A stretch of DNA of 64,000 nt from Gracilariopsis chorda (Eukaryota > Rhodophyta > Florideophyceae > Gracilariales > Gracilariaceae): the NCBI GenBank assembly GCA_003194525.1, contig NBIV01000186.1:62001-126000 (forward strand), given 5' to 3'. The notes under the pieces are model-generated. The model was given only the letters and a program-made list of their open reading frames with translations, was not told where the DNA came from and ran no database searches. The translations under genes and the position numbers were made by a program. Of the stretch, positions 33,597-43,898 are shown one piece after another. The stretch's first letter is position 1, and each line of letters starts with the position of its first letter.

Positions 33597-33960
33597 CTCA
33601 ACTCTCATTGGCTGCTGCTGCGTGTTGAATGCCACAGAAACTCAATGGCTGCCTCTGCAGCAGTGCAAGGAACCCCACTGCACAGTACTTGGAACTGCAG
33701 TCATTTTGGCAGTGGAAGCCAATTAGAGTCTACTGTACTCTACACAGAGAACTGCATGCCAGCCATTCAAAAACGCACAGGCGCTAAATTGCAACTAAAT
33801 TCCATATTCACTTTTGTGGCAGCGGTGTTTATTGGTTTGCAGGGCGTTTGCGAGCGATAGCGAGCAAAAACGGCCTGCAGATCCCCGAAAGTCACCTTTA
33901 TTCAGCGGCCTGCAGCACCTCCCACGGTGGAATGCCGCTCCCTCTTGTCTTAACCCTACT

Positions 33961-35444
33961 AAGGATCTGTGCAACAACGACCTTCGCACCCCTTAAAAAT
34001 TAGTAAACTGCACGATTTGGTTTTTTTGGCGCAAACTGCGCCAGCACCCAAAATCGTGCTTCACGTTCAATTTTTTAGTGTTTTGGTTCGCCAACTTTTT
34101 GCGCCAATGATAATCAACCGTTTTGGACAGCCGAAACGTTTGATTTTCAGGTATGTGACCGTTCAAGCTCCGACCCTAACACTCTTTCCTTCAGGCAAGA
34201 TGCATACGTCACAACTGCAGAGAAGATTGGTAGGGCGGCACTACCACTCTTTTCGGCAGGCAAGATGCAGACGTCAAAAACTGCAGGAAACAGTGGTAGA
34301 GCCGAAAGCCCTGTTTTCTCTTGTTTCGGAATAAGGGTTAGTTCATTGATCGTACTGCCGTCCCTGACCCTGGGATCCCCACGTCTGTAGCCCTAAGTAC
34401 GCGTGCACTGGTTTATTTATTTGGTTCAAATAATTCTAGTGAACCCTACTTAAGAGCGAATAAGCTCTTGCTCGCAAGCCCAAATTAAATACAACCACTG
34501 TTTGCCTTGAATTTAATTGCCATCTGTGGGTCACGACCCCGTCAGGAGAATATCGAAAATCGAATTCCACCGGTTTATTCCATTGGAAGCGCTCAGACTA
34601 CCTGCATGCACGTCACTCTGTGTGGATGTGCAATGTAACTGTGTATTGCTTTGTGTATACCTGTTGAAGACAAATATTTGACCCTGTATAGGCCTTATTT
34701 CGTCTTTCCACTCTGGTTAATCTCCCTTCTTTTCCCCGCCGCTGGGGCTATTACCGCTTTTCGCACGTCCCGTGGCTCCCATTTCTCTGGTCAATTATCT
34801 CGTTCCCAGATTTTAAAACATTTTACACCTTTCACGGTTTTTCTTTGGTCATTCCAAACGAAACACCGATAGGTACTGCCTGACTCTTCCGTAAGAGTTA
34901 TGCCCCGCATTAAGGGTGTAACGGAGTGCTCTGTTTTTTAGTCTACCGGATCAAGAGCATGGCCCCGAACGACCTTAGGTGCAGCTCTCACTACTGGGTT
35001 GTGCTTTACAGATAGAGGAAAAATACGCAGATGTTGCAAAAATTGCAGACGTGGCACGTGGAGCCCATGATGACAGCGAAGCGGATTTGCGGTCGTGACT
35101 CAGCGGTCTAGCTTCCATCGGAACGACCCAGCTCAGCATGGATCTGACCATAGTAAATGTACTTCTGAATGTACCGAAGCTCAAAAGACTAGCAATACTG
35201 CCCGTATGAACGAAAAACAAGGCCCAAATATGCCCGAAATTTGACCGAGATGTGGAACTGTAAGTCCAAAACTTGAGAATAATTATGCCTAGAAAGGATA
35301 AAACGTTTGGTTTTAAACAAAGTTGCCGAAATGGGACGAACATATACCCGGAATGTCACTATATCGTCGAACTTTGTTATTTAGTATCACAAGGTACAAC
35401 CTCTGCCAAATTTTGGACTTGAGAGGCCAGATCTTGGTCACATT
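33961..35444. other. Unassigned region with hairpin, unit A
   Basis: No gene recognised. It contains an inverted repeat at 34010-34059 and two imperfect direct repeats near 34195 and 34258 (CAGGCAAGATGCA.ACGTCA). A stretch near 35010-35090 reads as a short stop-broken protein (EEKYADVAKIADVARGAH) and may be the upstream part of the following ORF1 relic. Confidence 0.35.
34010..34059. repeat. Inverted repeat (unit A)
   Basis: GCACGATTT...AAATCGTGC forms the outer arms. A perfect inner hairpin, GGCGCA-AAC-TGCGCC, lies at 34028-34042. The copy in unit B is at 50106-50155. Confidence 0.75.
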
Positions 35445-36470
35445 TTGGCCAGAGTTGACATACTTTTGATGTTGATAGGGTTGCAACTTTTTTTGCCAAT
35501 GGAAGCGAATTTAAAACTAATGGTCAGCACCATATGCTGGACCCGTCAGGCAGAAGATGGGCACTTCAGGTCGGAGGTAGAGACCTTGACGTTTTCGAGA
35601 TGCATCTATTTCTTCTTCTGTAGGTCCAAAACAGTGGAGGAAGCTTTCCTATCAGATTCAGAAGCATTGCTGAAAGTTTCGAGAACTGTAGGCTGTGATG
35701 GGAGTACAAACTCCTACATCCCGTCCCAATCTTTTCTGCCCCGAGGAAGCCTAGCAGCAAGTTCTATCATCTCTGAAAGTACGTTCCAACATGGAATGTG
35801 AAGTTCATGTAATTCGCTGTGTTGTCAATCGAAAAGTCTTGGCGGCATCAAAAGCCCCAAATGCAGTACAAAGCATAAAGAGGAAGCCGGGTCATCAGAT
35901 GAGGGGACCGAAGCCGCATAAAACCAGCAAAAAAATTGAGAATCTTAGTGGCATCAAGACTTTGCACTTTCTCCTTGTGCAGCGTCATGATCACCGAGTG
36001 CAAGTTTCTTTGACCTTCAAAGATTATCTTCAATGCAATAGAAGCAATGAACTACTTTTATTTAAAGAAGAACGAAAGAAATGTGCAAAACTTTGCGCTA
36101 CGGTGCCCAACACGCACATCGTTTCGATCCTTGTTCAAGCGTCACATGGAATTATGGCACGATATAGGACAAAATAATCCAGAATTCTCCCTCAGCTGCA
36201 TGAAATCTGCCTTACGAACCCATCTTCTGAAACTCAAGATGTGTATCAAACACATAATCTCATGTTCGTGAAGAAACCGAACATAATTGGATTATTTGAG
36301 AGAAATTTTAAGTTGTTGGAGGCAGACACAGTTGACCTACCGTCGCTTTCAATATCTGAGGCGAGCGTCTGGATTCTGCGAACGTCAGACTCCGTTCATA
36401 AGCTTTTTGTCGAGAGTAATTTGTGCAAGCTTACTCAGCCACTACGCTCTTGCTTCCTTGGTATGTAGTA
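35445..36470 (+). pseudogene. DIRS-like relic: ORF1 C-terminus and RT N-terminus (unit A)
   Basis: Several stop-broken pieces match the DIRS-like element at 12.4-17 kb in order. ICWTRQAEDGHFRSEVETLT (near 35540) parallels VRWTRQSDGRPFSSEVEALT. VVNRKVLAASKAPNAVQSI (near 35825) parallels IVNRHISAASRARSAVRSL. PTRTSFRSLFKRHMELWH (near 36105) parallels PRTQTRAAVRSIVKRHSDI. VDLPSLSISEASVWILRTS (near 36335) parallels LDLPAETSSDHSVWTSRMP. The catalytic RT, RNase H and recombinase parts are missing. It is a much older insertion than the 12-kb copy and probably a different subfamily. Confidence 0.7.
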
Positions 36471-37053
36471 GAGAGTGAAAAGTATCAGTACGAAGCTTTA
36501 GCCGATGGTCTGCCCATGAAACGTTTTATCTCGCCAAAACTGCTTGCAGAGATCAGCGAATAATTTGGCTGAGAATACATAATCTCTGCATTCATAGTCC
36601 GCGGCAGTTTCTGTTACATATTGCATTTCAATTTTTTCTCCAAGCACATCGGAGTCTCTATCTAGTTTCTATCCAGATATAGCGATCACTTCTAACAATC
36701 TTCGCTTGCTCTTACCATTATCTTTTTTGCTTTTCTTGGCAAAGATTCACTTTGGAAATTCCTTTCAAACTCACAGAACCTGTGGCAAGGCCAGCTATCT
36801 TACAACCATGGCCAAATCAGCTTCTGCGTCCCTTGCAGTGCACATTATCTATGCGTTTCAAGTGGTCTGTCTATATTGGCCATTGTTATCTGTAGAGTCA
36901 TATTCTATATACGTATTCAGCTTATCTCGAGCTACATAGAAACTTTTTGGCCCACTTTTCCCGTTTTGACCCCTATGCTGCTTCATTAACAGAAGGAAAT
37001 CCTAAACTTATGCCCAAAAGTTGGTTTTAACTCAACCCGGTCACAGGTTTCTT
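36471..37053. other. Unassigned region between DIRS and gypsy relics (unit A)
   Basis: No gene recognised. A frame at 36706-36939 (77 residues) is hydrophobic but has no known motif. It could be part of a lost LTR. Confidence 0.3.
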
Positions 37054-37770
37054 ATGGTTTGTGTGGAGAACTTTACTGGCTGGCTGATTTCTATTCCCAC
37101 CAAAACATCTACGTTAAACTTAGTTACTTAGTTTGTGAAGAAGATGATAATTTGTTTTTGGGCTACCTAGGATCATTGTGTCAGAAAACGCGACTTGCTT
37201 TACTTCTAGCTCCCTTTCAGCTTTCATGAAAGAGAATAGTGTCAAGTGGAACACAGTTTTTGCTTACGCTCCCATGTTGAATGGTATAGCTGAGAGAATG
37301 GTTGCTACACCTTAACGGTCTTTTGGAAAGATTTTGCTTAAAAACCGTTCTAGTTGGGACGATGAGCTTTCTTCTATACTGTATGGATACTGTTTGCAGA
37401 CACCTAGTCAGTGAGATATCGCTTTTCGAGCTACTTTATAACGTGAAGCCGCGCATGGCCCGAGAGAACTATGGCTTGGTTACTAAAAGGACTAATTATA
37501 TGGAATAATTCAGAGCAGTTGCAGTTTTAGCAGCATCTAACCCCAGGGCGGAGCATTTGGCGCTCAGATTTAGGCAAAATGTTGACAAGAAGAAGATAAA
37601 GAAGTCTTAAGTTGGTAATCTGGTTTCGGTTTCAAAGGGAACGGCCTTGAATACAACAATTAGGTGCCTTGCATTGTCTTCAAATTTATTTAGTCCATGT
37701 CGTGTGGTTAGCGTCATGCACCCCTGCTACTCATTGGTTACCCCACATGATAGCTACATCAGACATGGCA
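37054..37770 (+). pseudogene. Ty3/gypsy-like integrase relic (unit A)
   Basis: The plus strand reads MVCVENFTGWLISIPTKTST (the first catalytic Asp region, here Glu), then LPRIIVSENATCF (second catalytic Asp, here Glu), FMKENSVKWNTVFAYAPMLN and NGIAERMVA (catalytic Glu region), and then SWDDELSSILYGY and FELLYNVKPRM in shifted frames. The C-terminal end reads VGNLVSVSKGTAL and MHPCYSLVTPHDSYIRH. Both catalytic Asp positions being Glu, plus stops and frameshifts, mark it as dead. No RT or LTRs could be linked to it. Confidence 0.7.
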
Positions 37771-37873
37771 TACAAGCTTGTTGCTGTAACATTTTCTTTG
37801 CGCCTCCGAATGTAGTTTAGGTTTTCAAGGTTGCCTCGGCGTAGCAACCTTTTGGGACAAGATTGTGTCGGTC

Positions 37874-37955
37874 GCGAAGTTGGTAGAATGTTCCAGCACT
37901 GCAGGAACACACGTGTAGAGTGCTCCAGCAATGTCTGGAGCATTCTAAGCTTCGC
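37874..37955. repeat. 82-bp imperfect palindrome with two internal hairpins (unit A)
   Basis: The outer arms are GCGAAG...CTTCGC and TAGAATGTTCCAGC...GCATTCTA. Each half is itself a hairpin (GTTCC..GGAAC and GCTCCA..TGGAGC), so it could form a cruciform. Copy in unit B at 53971-54052. Confidence 0.75.
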
Positions 37956-38886
37956 TGGCCCAGCATTACCACTGTATTTTGGTGATGCAGGCTCCAGTTG
38001 CTAAACTAATATTGGTTAGTGTGCAGCTCAAGAGGCTTTTGGAAGCCAATGAAGAACACTGAGAAGCCCAATATGAACAGTCTCTTGTGCTTGCAGATTT
38101 TCTCTATAGCTTGCACCAATCAACGCACCGTTTTTAGGAGAGTGAAGTGGTATGTATATTATGCTCTACGATTGTGAAAACCCCAAAGTACCACTGCTTG
38201 CGACTTACATAGTTCTGTAAGGACGAAGCATACAATGTCTAAACGCATGGGGATACAGTGACCTGTATTCAGGGGGTTTGCGTTATGGCAAGGAGATCGG
38301 TGAGCGAGATGAAATGATGTAGCGGACCGCAAGGGTAAGGAGATCGTAAGTTGGAAATAGAGGGAACACGGAGAGTTAAGTTGCAATTGAAAACAAAGAA
38401 AAAGATAGGGTTTGTTCTAGAGCTATGTTCATGCGCTTCTAAGTCCCAGAAGTGAGAAGGAAAAGCGCATGTACGCATCTGTTCATTGTGAAGGCAAGGT
38501 TGGGGTGTTTTGTTTTTCGATGGTGCCCCAAAGGATTAGCTGTGCTCTTACCGAACCCTCTTTCCAGTGTTGGTTCAGACGCCAGTTCGTATCATACAAC
38601 GCTTCTCAGGCCTGCAGCAGGCTCTAGAAGCGTTGTATGCATCGAACCATTGGCCTGTGAAGTGCAGGTGTAAGGCATCGTCTAAGATAAATATGGGCAT
38701 ACAGCGGCCAGTGACAGCTTTTGGAGATAAAAAGAGAAGCACTGATGAGCGCATTGCGTGGGCGGCGGCATCTGTCTCCCGTTCTGCGCATGTACGTTCG
38801 TTAAGTTCTGTGGAACAAGCTGTCGACTCCGACTTTGCGTTTCCTACACTGCCGTAAAATATACCCATTTTGACGGTCAACCTGGC

Positions 38887-38928
38887 ATATATGATATTTG
38901 CCCTTCCGGAAGGGCAGATATCAGATAT
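38887..38928. repeat. 42-bp near-perfect palindrome (unit A)
   Basis: It is centred on TGCCCTTCCGGAAGGGCA with AT-rich outer arms (ATATATGATAT against ATATCTGATAT), with two mismatches per 21-bp arm. Copy in unit B at 54983-55024. Confidence 0.85.
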
Positions 38929-39361
38929 CAACCGGCGCACGGACAGCGCACACGCAAGGGACTTGATTATTGTGTCACGCTCAGCGCTGATGCAAGCATG
39001 GGCCGCGCAACCATGCCTGGCTAAGTTACTGTAACTTATCTATCGTTTCGCAACACGTGCTTGTGTTGCTCCCTGGATCTAGAAAATGAAAACTGATGTT
39101 TTCATGTTTTCATTGGGATATATAATTGTTGTGACACGGGGCATAACACTGGCTAGTCACAAATTATTGAGAAAAAAGATATCCCGCATGAAAGAAGCTT
39201 AATGTGAACCATTACACGACCGTATGAACAGATCACTTCCCGTTTCTCTGGATTCACTGTTCTAAGATTTTCTACAACACACAACAATCTCTCTCGCTTA
39301 CAAAACTAAGTTAAGCACGGCATGCAAGTGGCGAGGCGCTTGCCTGCAACGCAATAATCCC

Positions 39362-39416
39362 TAATGTGACGCTCAGGACTGATGCAGGGCCTGCATTAAT
39401 CCTGAGCGTCACATTA
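39362..39416. repeat. 55-bp inverted repeat (unit A)
   Basis: 27-bp arms (TAATGTGACGCTCAGGACTG... and its complement, with two mismatches) flank a single G. A related sequence (GTGTCACGCTCAGCGCTGATG) lies about 390 bp upstream, suggesting a small MITE family. Copy in unit B at 55457-55511. Confidence 0.85.
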
Positions 39417-40302
39417 GTGGAGTCGATTGCATGCACACTGCGGCGCGTCAGCTGATATCGGCTCTCAGCACTGCCAGCCCGTTGATTGGTACAATCGGTA
39501 TAAAACCGCAGGCCAAGAAATGCAAATTTGGCGTTGCGGACATCTCGTTCCACAATTATTCTATGCGCAGAATCGCTGACAGATGCCGTCACTCACGCAA
39601 TGCGCTCATCGGTGCACTCCTTTGCGAAAGCCTTGAACTTGGTAGAAACGGCAATGGCGTTTCTATAACTTTCAAAGAATATGGGCCCTGTTGATACTTG
39701 CGACCATTAAGAGCCGTATCCGAAAACAGCGTTGTTCGGCGATGTTGCCTGTTTCTCTTCTCCCTTCTAAAGCACAAGTCCTTTTCTATTGAAACTTTCC
39801 TGCCTTGTATTGTGCTCGTTGAGCTATTGTAGCAAGTTTTCAGGACTCGGAAAGGTTGAAGAGAAGCAAAGTTATGGATTCCGAGATCCATGCAACCAAC
39901 AAACGTGAGTCCATCCAACGATTTAAATTTTGAACACGTCATGCTCATGCTGCGCTGTTAAAAACCCTAGACCGAACCAACCCAAGTCTGGATACGGGCC
40001 GCGAATCCAGATCTGCATTTGCAAATCGCACAGCGCAAAAAAGAAAACGGTTATAGCCTCCGTGCCCCCGTCTATCTTCAACTTAACGTTTTGCCTTAAC
40101 CATGCGGACTGCTACGTATATTTTGTCAGATATTGCATAAATCACAATGTTCGCTGATCTTCTTGCTAACTAATGACGCAAACCTCACTAGATACCACTG
40201 TATTCCAACGCGCTTCAGACGTGGCCTGAGTCGTCCTTACAATAACTGTATTCAAGGGTGAACATCGAGCAGTGATACTTGTTTTGCACAATCCAGACTT
40301 AC

Positions 40303-40310
40303 TATATATA
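40303..40310 (+). promoter_or_regulatory. TATA box of the cysteine-rich gene (unit A)
   Basis: TATATATA lies 85 bp upstream of the ATG at 40395, a suitable spacing for a core promoter with a short leader. The copy in unit B is at 56398-56405. Confidence 0.55.
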
Positions 40311-40394
40311 CCAAGGTAACCCTTCTACCGCTCCGCCCTCCGCTGACCACAGTTCTGTACTGTGCAACATCTTGACAACTTCGATATTCTTACG

Positions 40395-42117
40395 ATGGGG
40401 TCCAAACCTTCCACAACGCTACCAGTGCTACAGTTGTCCGTGCTATTGGCCCTCACGTCTCTCGCCCTAGCCGAGTCTTGTGAGAATGTCCCTCTCTCGT
40501 TCTCCACCACCGTCGACCTGCTGGCCTCTAATGACCGGGTGGACGTCGGATCAGTAACCGTGACTCTGGAGAACGGAGATCTCAGTGCAACGTATACCGT
40601 CATTCCATCATGCACGCTGGTCGACGATATTCACGTCAACCTCATCTCTACATCAAGTGACTTGGGCATTTCCGAAATTCCTCGTCCGGGTCGTTTCCCA
40701 TGCAAGAAGCCTGCGTCTGGATCATCGGAGTCCATTACATGTCCAATTTCGGCGTTTTCGATAGACGATTGCTGTGCTGATGACCTTCGACTCTTCTTGC
40801 ATGCCGTTGTAGTTTGCGGCGGAGTCGAAGACACTGCATTTGGCGGAAGCTCTCTGTGTTCCACAGAGCGTTGGTGCAACTTCGAAGACGTTGCAGTGGA
40901 CATCAGCTGTGACGTCTGCAACGAGTGCTCTACCTCTGACGCTGCCTGCGTGCCGGTCATGGACGGCCTACAGCCGACAGAATGCAGCACCAAAAGCTGT
41001 TCGGGCAACCAACCGACCTCTCAAAGCTGCCAAAACGGACAGTGTGTCACAGCTACTGCGGCACCATGTCCCTTGTGCAAGGAGTGCAACAGTGGAGATT
41101 GTGTAAACGTCATGGGCGGATCTACGCCTACAGGATGTGATGAGAAAGGGTGTACTGACAACAGTCCATTCGAGAAGAGCTGCATGAACGGAGAATGTGC
41201 AACTGTCACTTCTACCCCTTGTCCGGTTTGCAACGAATGCAACAGTGGCGCCTGTTCAGCTGTGACGGATGGATCTATGCCTACAGGATGTGATGAGAAA
41301 GGGTGTACTGACAACAGTCCATTCGAGAAGAGCTGCATGAACGGAGAATGTGCAACTGTCACTTCTACCCCTTGTCCGGTTTGCAACGAATGCAGCACTG
41401 GTGCCTGTTCAGCTGTGACGGATGGATCTAAGCCCACTGGTTGTGATAGCATGGAATGTTTCAATGCGGTAACACCGGGTGAATACGAATGCGTCGGTGG
41501 AGAGTGCAAGTTGAAGGCACTGACGCCATGTGACGAATGCGACCTGTGCGATGACCAAAGTGTTAAATGTGTATTTAACACAACTAGTTCAATGGGAGAA
41601 GTGTGCAGCACATGTGGAGAAATTTGCACGCCGCAGGAAGACGGAACTGGTGCTTGTGTAGACAGATGCAGTGGGCAAGAATGCACGTTTGGTATCATTG
41701 ACGAAGAAGATGTGTGCGGAGAAGGGTGCCAAGATGACAGCGACTGCACTGCTGATGAAGATTGCATCGAAGGCGTGTGTGTAGACTCATCTATATGCAC
41801 GGCGTCCAAAAGGGCCCTGTGTGATACCGTGTTCCAGGATTTGAGCGGTACGAGTAGCAACAGCGGAAAATGTTGTCCAGCTACAGCTGCTTGTGTGAAG
41901 AATGTGTTGAACTTGGATGAGAACTCCGTATGCAGTACGGAGTGCGGTGCGCAATGCAGTGCGACTGCAAATGCAGGTTCCACAAACGTTAGAGAAATTT
42001 ATTGTGTGTTTTGGTGACGAAACATCAACAGAGCTGACCGCTGCCGATCTTCCGAAATGTGCAGACTTGGCCGAAAGTATTCCGAACGATTGCTCAGAAC
42101 TGAATGTCTGTGACTAG
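40395..42117 (+). CDS. Secreted cysteine-rich repeat protein, frameshifted copy (unit A)
   Basis: The ATG at 40395 is chosen because a signal peptide follows at once (MGSKPSTTLPVLQLSVLLAL, cleavage likely after Ala26 or Ser28). A further possible frame start upstream is GTG and is not used. The open frame ends at TGA 42015-42017 after 540 codons because of one extra T in the T run at about 42007-42010; in unit B the run is one T shorter and the frame continues to TAG at 42115-42117. The protein is otherwise identical to that at 56490-58211: a Cys-poor N-terminal domain of about 190 residues, then tandem Cys-rich repeats. The function is unknown; an extracellular or cell-wall role is inferred. 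Confidence 0.85.
41127..41432 (+). repeat. Two tandem 153-bp (51-codon) repeats in the cysteine-rich gene (unit A)
   Basis: Units 41127-41279 and 41280-41432 differ at 4 of 153 positions. Weaker repeats lie on both sides. The length is a multiple of three, so the repeats keep the frame. Copy in unit B at 57222-57527. Confidence 0.9.
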
Positions 42118-42579
42118 CGCCGCCTGTGAAGTTGAGACCTGTTAAATAACTCGGAATCCACGGTAGTGACTTTATTCGACAAGCTGTTTGTTAATGCGGG
42201 CGGTTGACGTGAACAGTCATCTTTCTGGTAAAACTTGCGTACTAGCTGTGCGTTGGGAGAGTCAACTTGTTCGATACAGATAGGAATTTTCGCTTCTCTC
42301 TTTTCAAATGCCTCGTAACAGCCAAGCCGAGGTGATCTGGACTGAAAACGCTGCTAAAAGTTCTTATAGCTACAATGGTAGATATAAGAGGGGGCCAATA
42401 GTGTTGCAACAAAAAGCTTATAAAACAAGATCATGTTTTTTATATATTCTTACAACAGAAAGACGTGTGGAGAAACATATCATTTAAAGGAGGGAATCAA
42501 CGTTTAATCGTTACTGTTGTAGTCATCAGCGCAAAACCACTTGGCAGCCTGACAACCAATAGAAAACGGCTGTTGACCA
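42118..42579. other. 3' flank of the cysteine-rich gene (unit A)
   Basis: AT-rich noncoding sequence. It should hold the 3' UTR and polyadenylation site, but I could not define a signal with confidence. Two CCAAT motifs lie near 42556 and 42577. Confidence 0.35.
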
Positions 42580-42960
42580 ATGGCAGCCAGATCTTGTGGT
42601 TACTATCGTAGCCGTAAGCGATCCGTGTCAACAGGGAACGCAGCAGCTAATTTATTTGAGACTTTGGGGCGGCAAACATCGTGGTGCAGGTCCTTCATTC
42701 TCCTGGACGCGCATTCTGACCTTTTCTTCCAAATTCGTGATCAGCAAGGTCCTCAACACAAGACGATTGCCGCCCTCTTTTTTCAAAGCCGTCATTCAAA
42801 ACCCACCATTCTGTCCCAGGAGCAGCATGAGGTGCTTCATTATGCTGTCGGTAGCTGGTTATGCCTCGCTACCAGATGATCAGACTGTATACTCTGTCCT
42901 CACCCTGAGCTCAAACCATGTAAAGATCTTACCACAGCAAAGTTGAAAGTTGAACAATGA
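42580..42960 (+). repeat. Dispersed repeat, copy 3 (unit A), with broken ORF
   Basis: It matches 18245-18390 and 18500-18720. Its ORF (ATG at 42580) is shifted by one extra T in the T run near 42780 relative to unit B, which gives a 99- instead of a 121-codon frame. Confidence 0.55.
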
Positions 42961-43096
42961 ACAGTAGTCAACCACATAAAAGTTTGCAACAGAAAATGAT
43001 ACTAATATATGCACGAACGATGAAAATAACAACTTTGAAGTTCTGGCTGCCACTATTGTTTACATAAATCTTACTGCCATAATACCTCTCTATTCT

Positions 43097-43605
43097 CTAA
43101 CTAAGTTGTGCAATATTCGCAACCGCGTAAAAACAAACATTGAATCGTACGACATGTCTAAACTTTTGGTCCAATACCAAAAACTGTTTTAGGCGGCTGT
43201 TGACATTTTCATGCTTTGCTCTTATCTTAGAATGCTTGTGCCGTAGACTGTCTGAAAGAGGATTCTTTAATATACTTCTGGTCTGCCTACCCGTCATCAG
43301 TGATATCTTTTTCGTTTTGAAGCAAACAGTTCTTCATTTCACTTCGGAATGTATTGAGAACTAGATTGGCACAACACGGAAAGCCCCCATTTAGCCAAGC
43401 AATGCACCAGCTTCCGACCGATATACCTAGTTGGTAACGAATTCCAGCTGACTTAAATATATGTGAGTAACATATGCTACGAAACGGAGATGGCTCTAGG
43501 ATAGGACGGTCAGTACCATCCACAGATATGTCGCAGTTCAAAAACGGAACTTCATGCTGACGGCTCTTCCAACTAAGCAGCATATTGGTAGCATAGACGT
43601 TGGCG
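43097..43605 (-). pseudogene. PIF/Harbinger-type DDE transposase relic (unit A)
   Basis: The minus strand reads NCDISVDGTDRPILEPSPF (first catalytic Asp region), YSHIFKSAGIRYQLGISV, WLNGGFPC and DITDDG (second Asp) down to about 43287. After a frame change it reads IRAKHENVNSRLKQFLVL (catalytic Glu region), FRHVVRFNVCFYAVANIAQL (to 43097). This is the DDE core of PIF/Harbinger-like transposases of the plant-transposon-protein group. A frameshift lies between the second Asp and the Glu. The N-terminal part is not readable upstream, but a fragment like it occurs at 8817-9275. Terminal inverted repeats were not identified. Confidence 0.75.
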
Positions 43606-43898
43606 CAGGTATTTTGAGAACGTTTGCTTACAGTATATAGCTCGGAGGTTTAACGGACAAGCTTTTGTGACCACCTTCGCAACATGTTCCCATTTACATT
43701 CGTAAGACTTAAATTAACATGTTTTGACTCTATTGAAGTAATAAAAACCTCCATTGCAAGGGCTTGAGCTTTCCACCTTCTGAAAGGCGTGGAAAGGGGA
43801 GTTTCAAGACAGTAGCTACCGTATATGATTGAGAACCTTTAAAATAGACCGGCATCTCCGCTGCTGAATACCGTTCCAAATGGAACGAACGCGACATG
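43606..43898. other. End of unit A
   Basis: No gene recognised. The last bases (GAACGCGACAT) are the right end of the duplicated unit. Confidence 0.4.

Larger units (their letters stand above)
33501..33960 (+). repeat. Diverged repeat family, copy 2, right part (unit A)
   Basis: This is the continuation of 23494-23589 after the retrotransposon. It aligns with 22897-23350 (GTGCAAAAACCTCTCTTGG, CATTGGCTGCTGCTG). It contains a CAG/CAA simple repeat at 33559-33596 that is absent or short in copy 1. Confidence 0.6.
37771..40302. other. Intergenic region rich in inverted repeats (unit A)
   Basis: No protein gene recognised. It holds three strong inverted repeats, listed separately, near 37.9, 38.9 and 39.4 kb, and other short hairpins. 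Frames at 38567-38857 and 39589-39948 have no motifs. It probably contains MITE-like elements and the upstream region of the cysteine-rich gene. Confidence 0.4.
27794..43897 (+). repeat. 16.1-kb tandem duplication, unit A
   Basis: The sequence from CGGGCAACGACC (27794) inside pol to GAACGCGACAT (43897) is repeated from 43899 to 59990. The offset between units drifts from 16105 to 16093 bases through 24 single-base indels that I could place (18 losses and 6 gains in B relative to A). I noticed only about two substitutions (near 28110 and near 34930). The left end falls inside a coding region, not at an element boundary. Confidence 0.95.

Noticed and set aside
34168-34182. Telomere-like CCCTAA motif
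   Set aside because: A single occurrence, not an array.
41127-41432. CRISPR-like direct repeats
   Set aside because: The units are contiguous, 153 bp, in frame and part of a coding sequence; there are no spacers.
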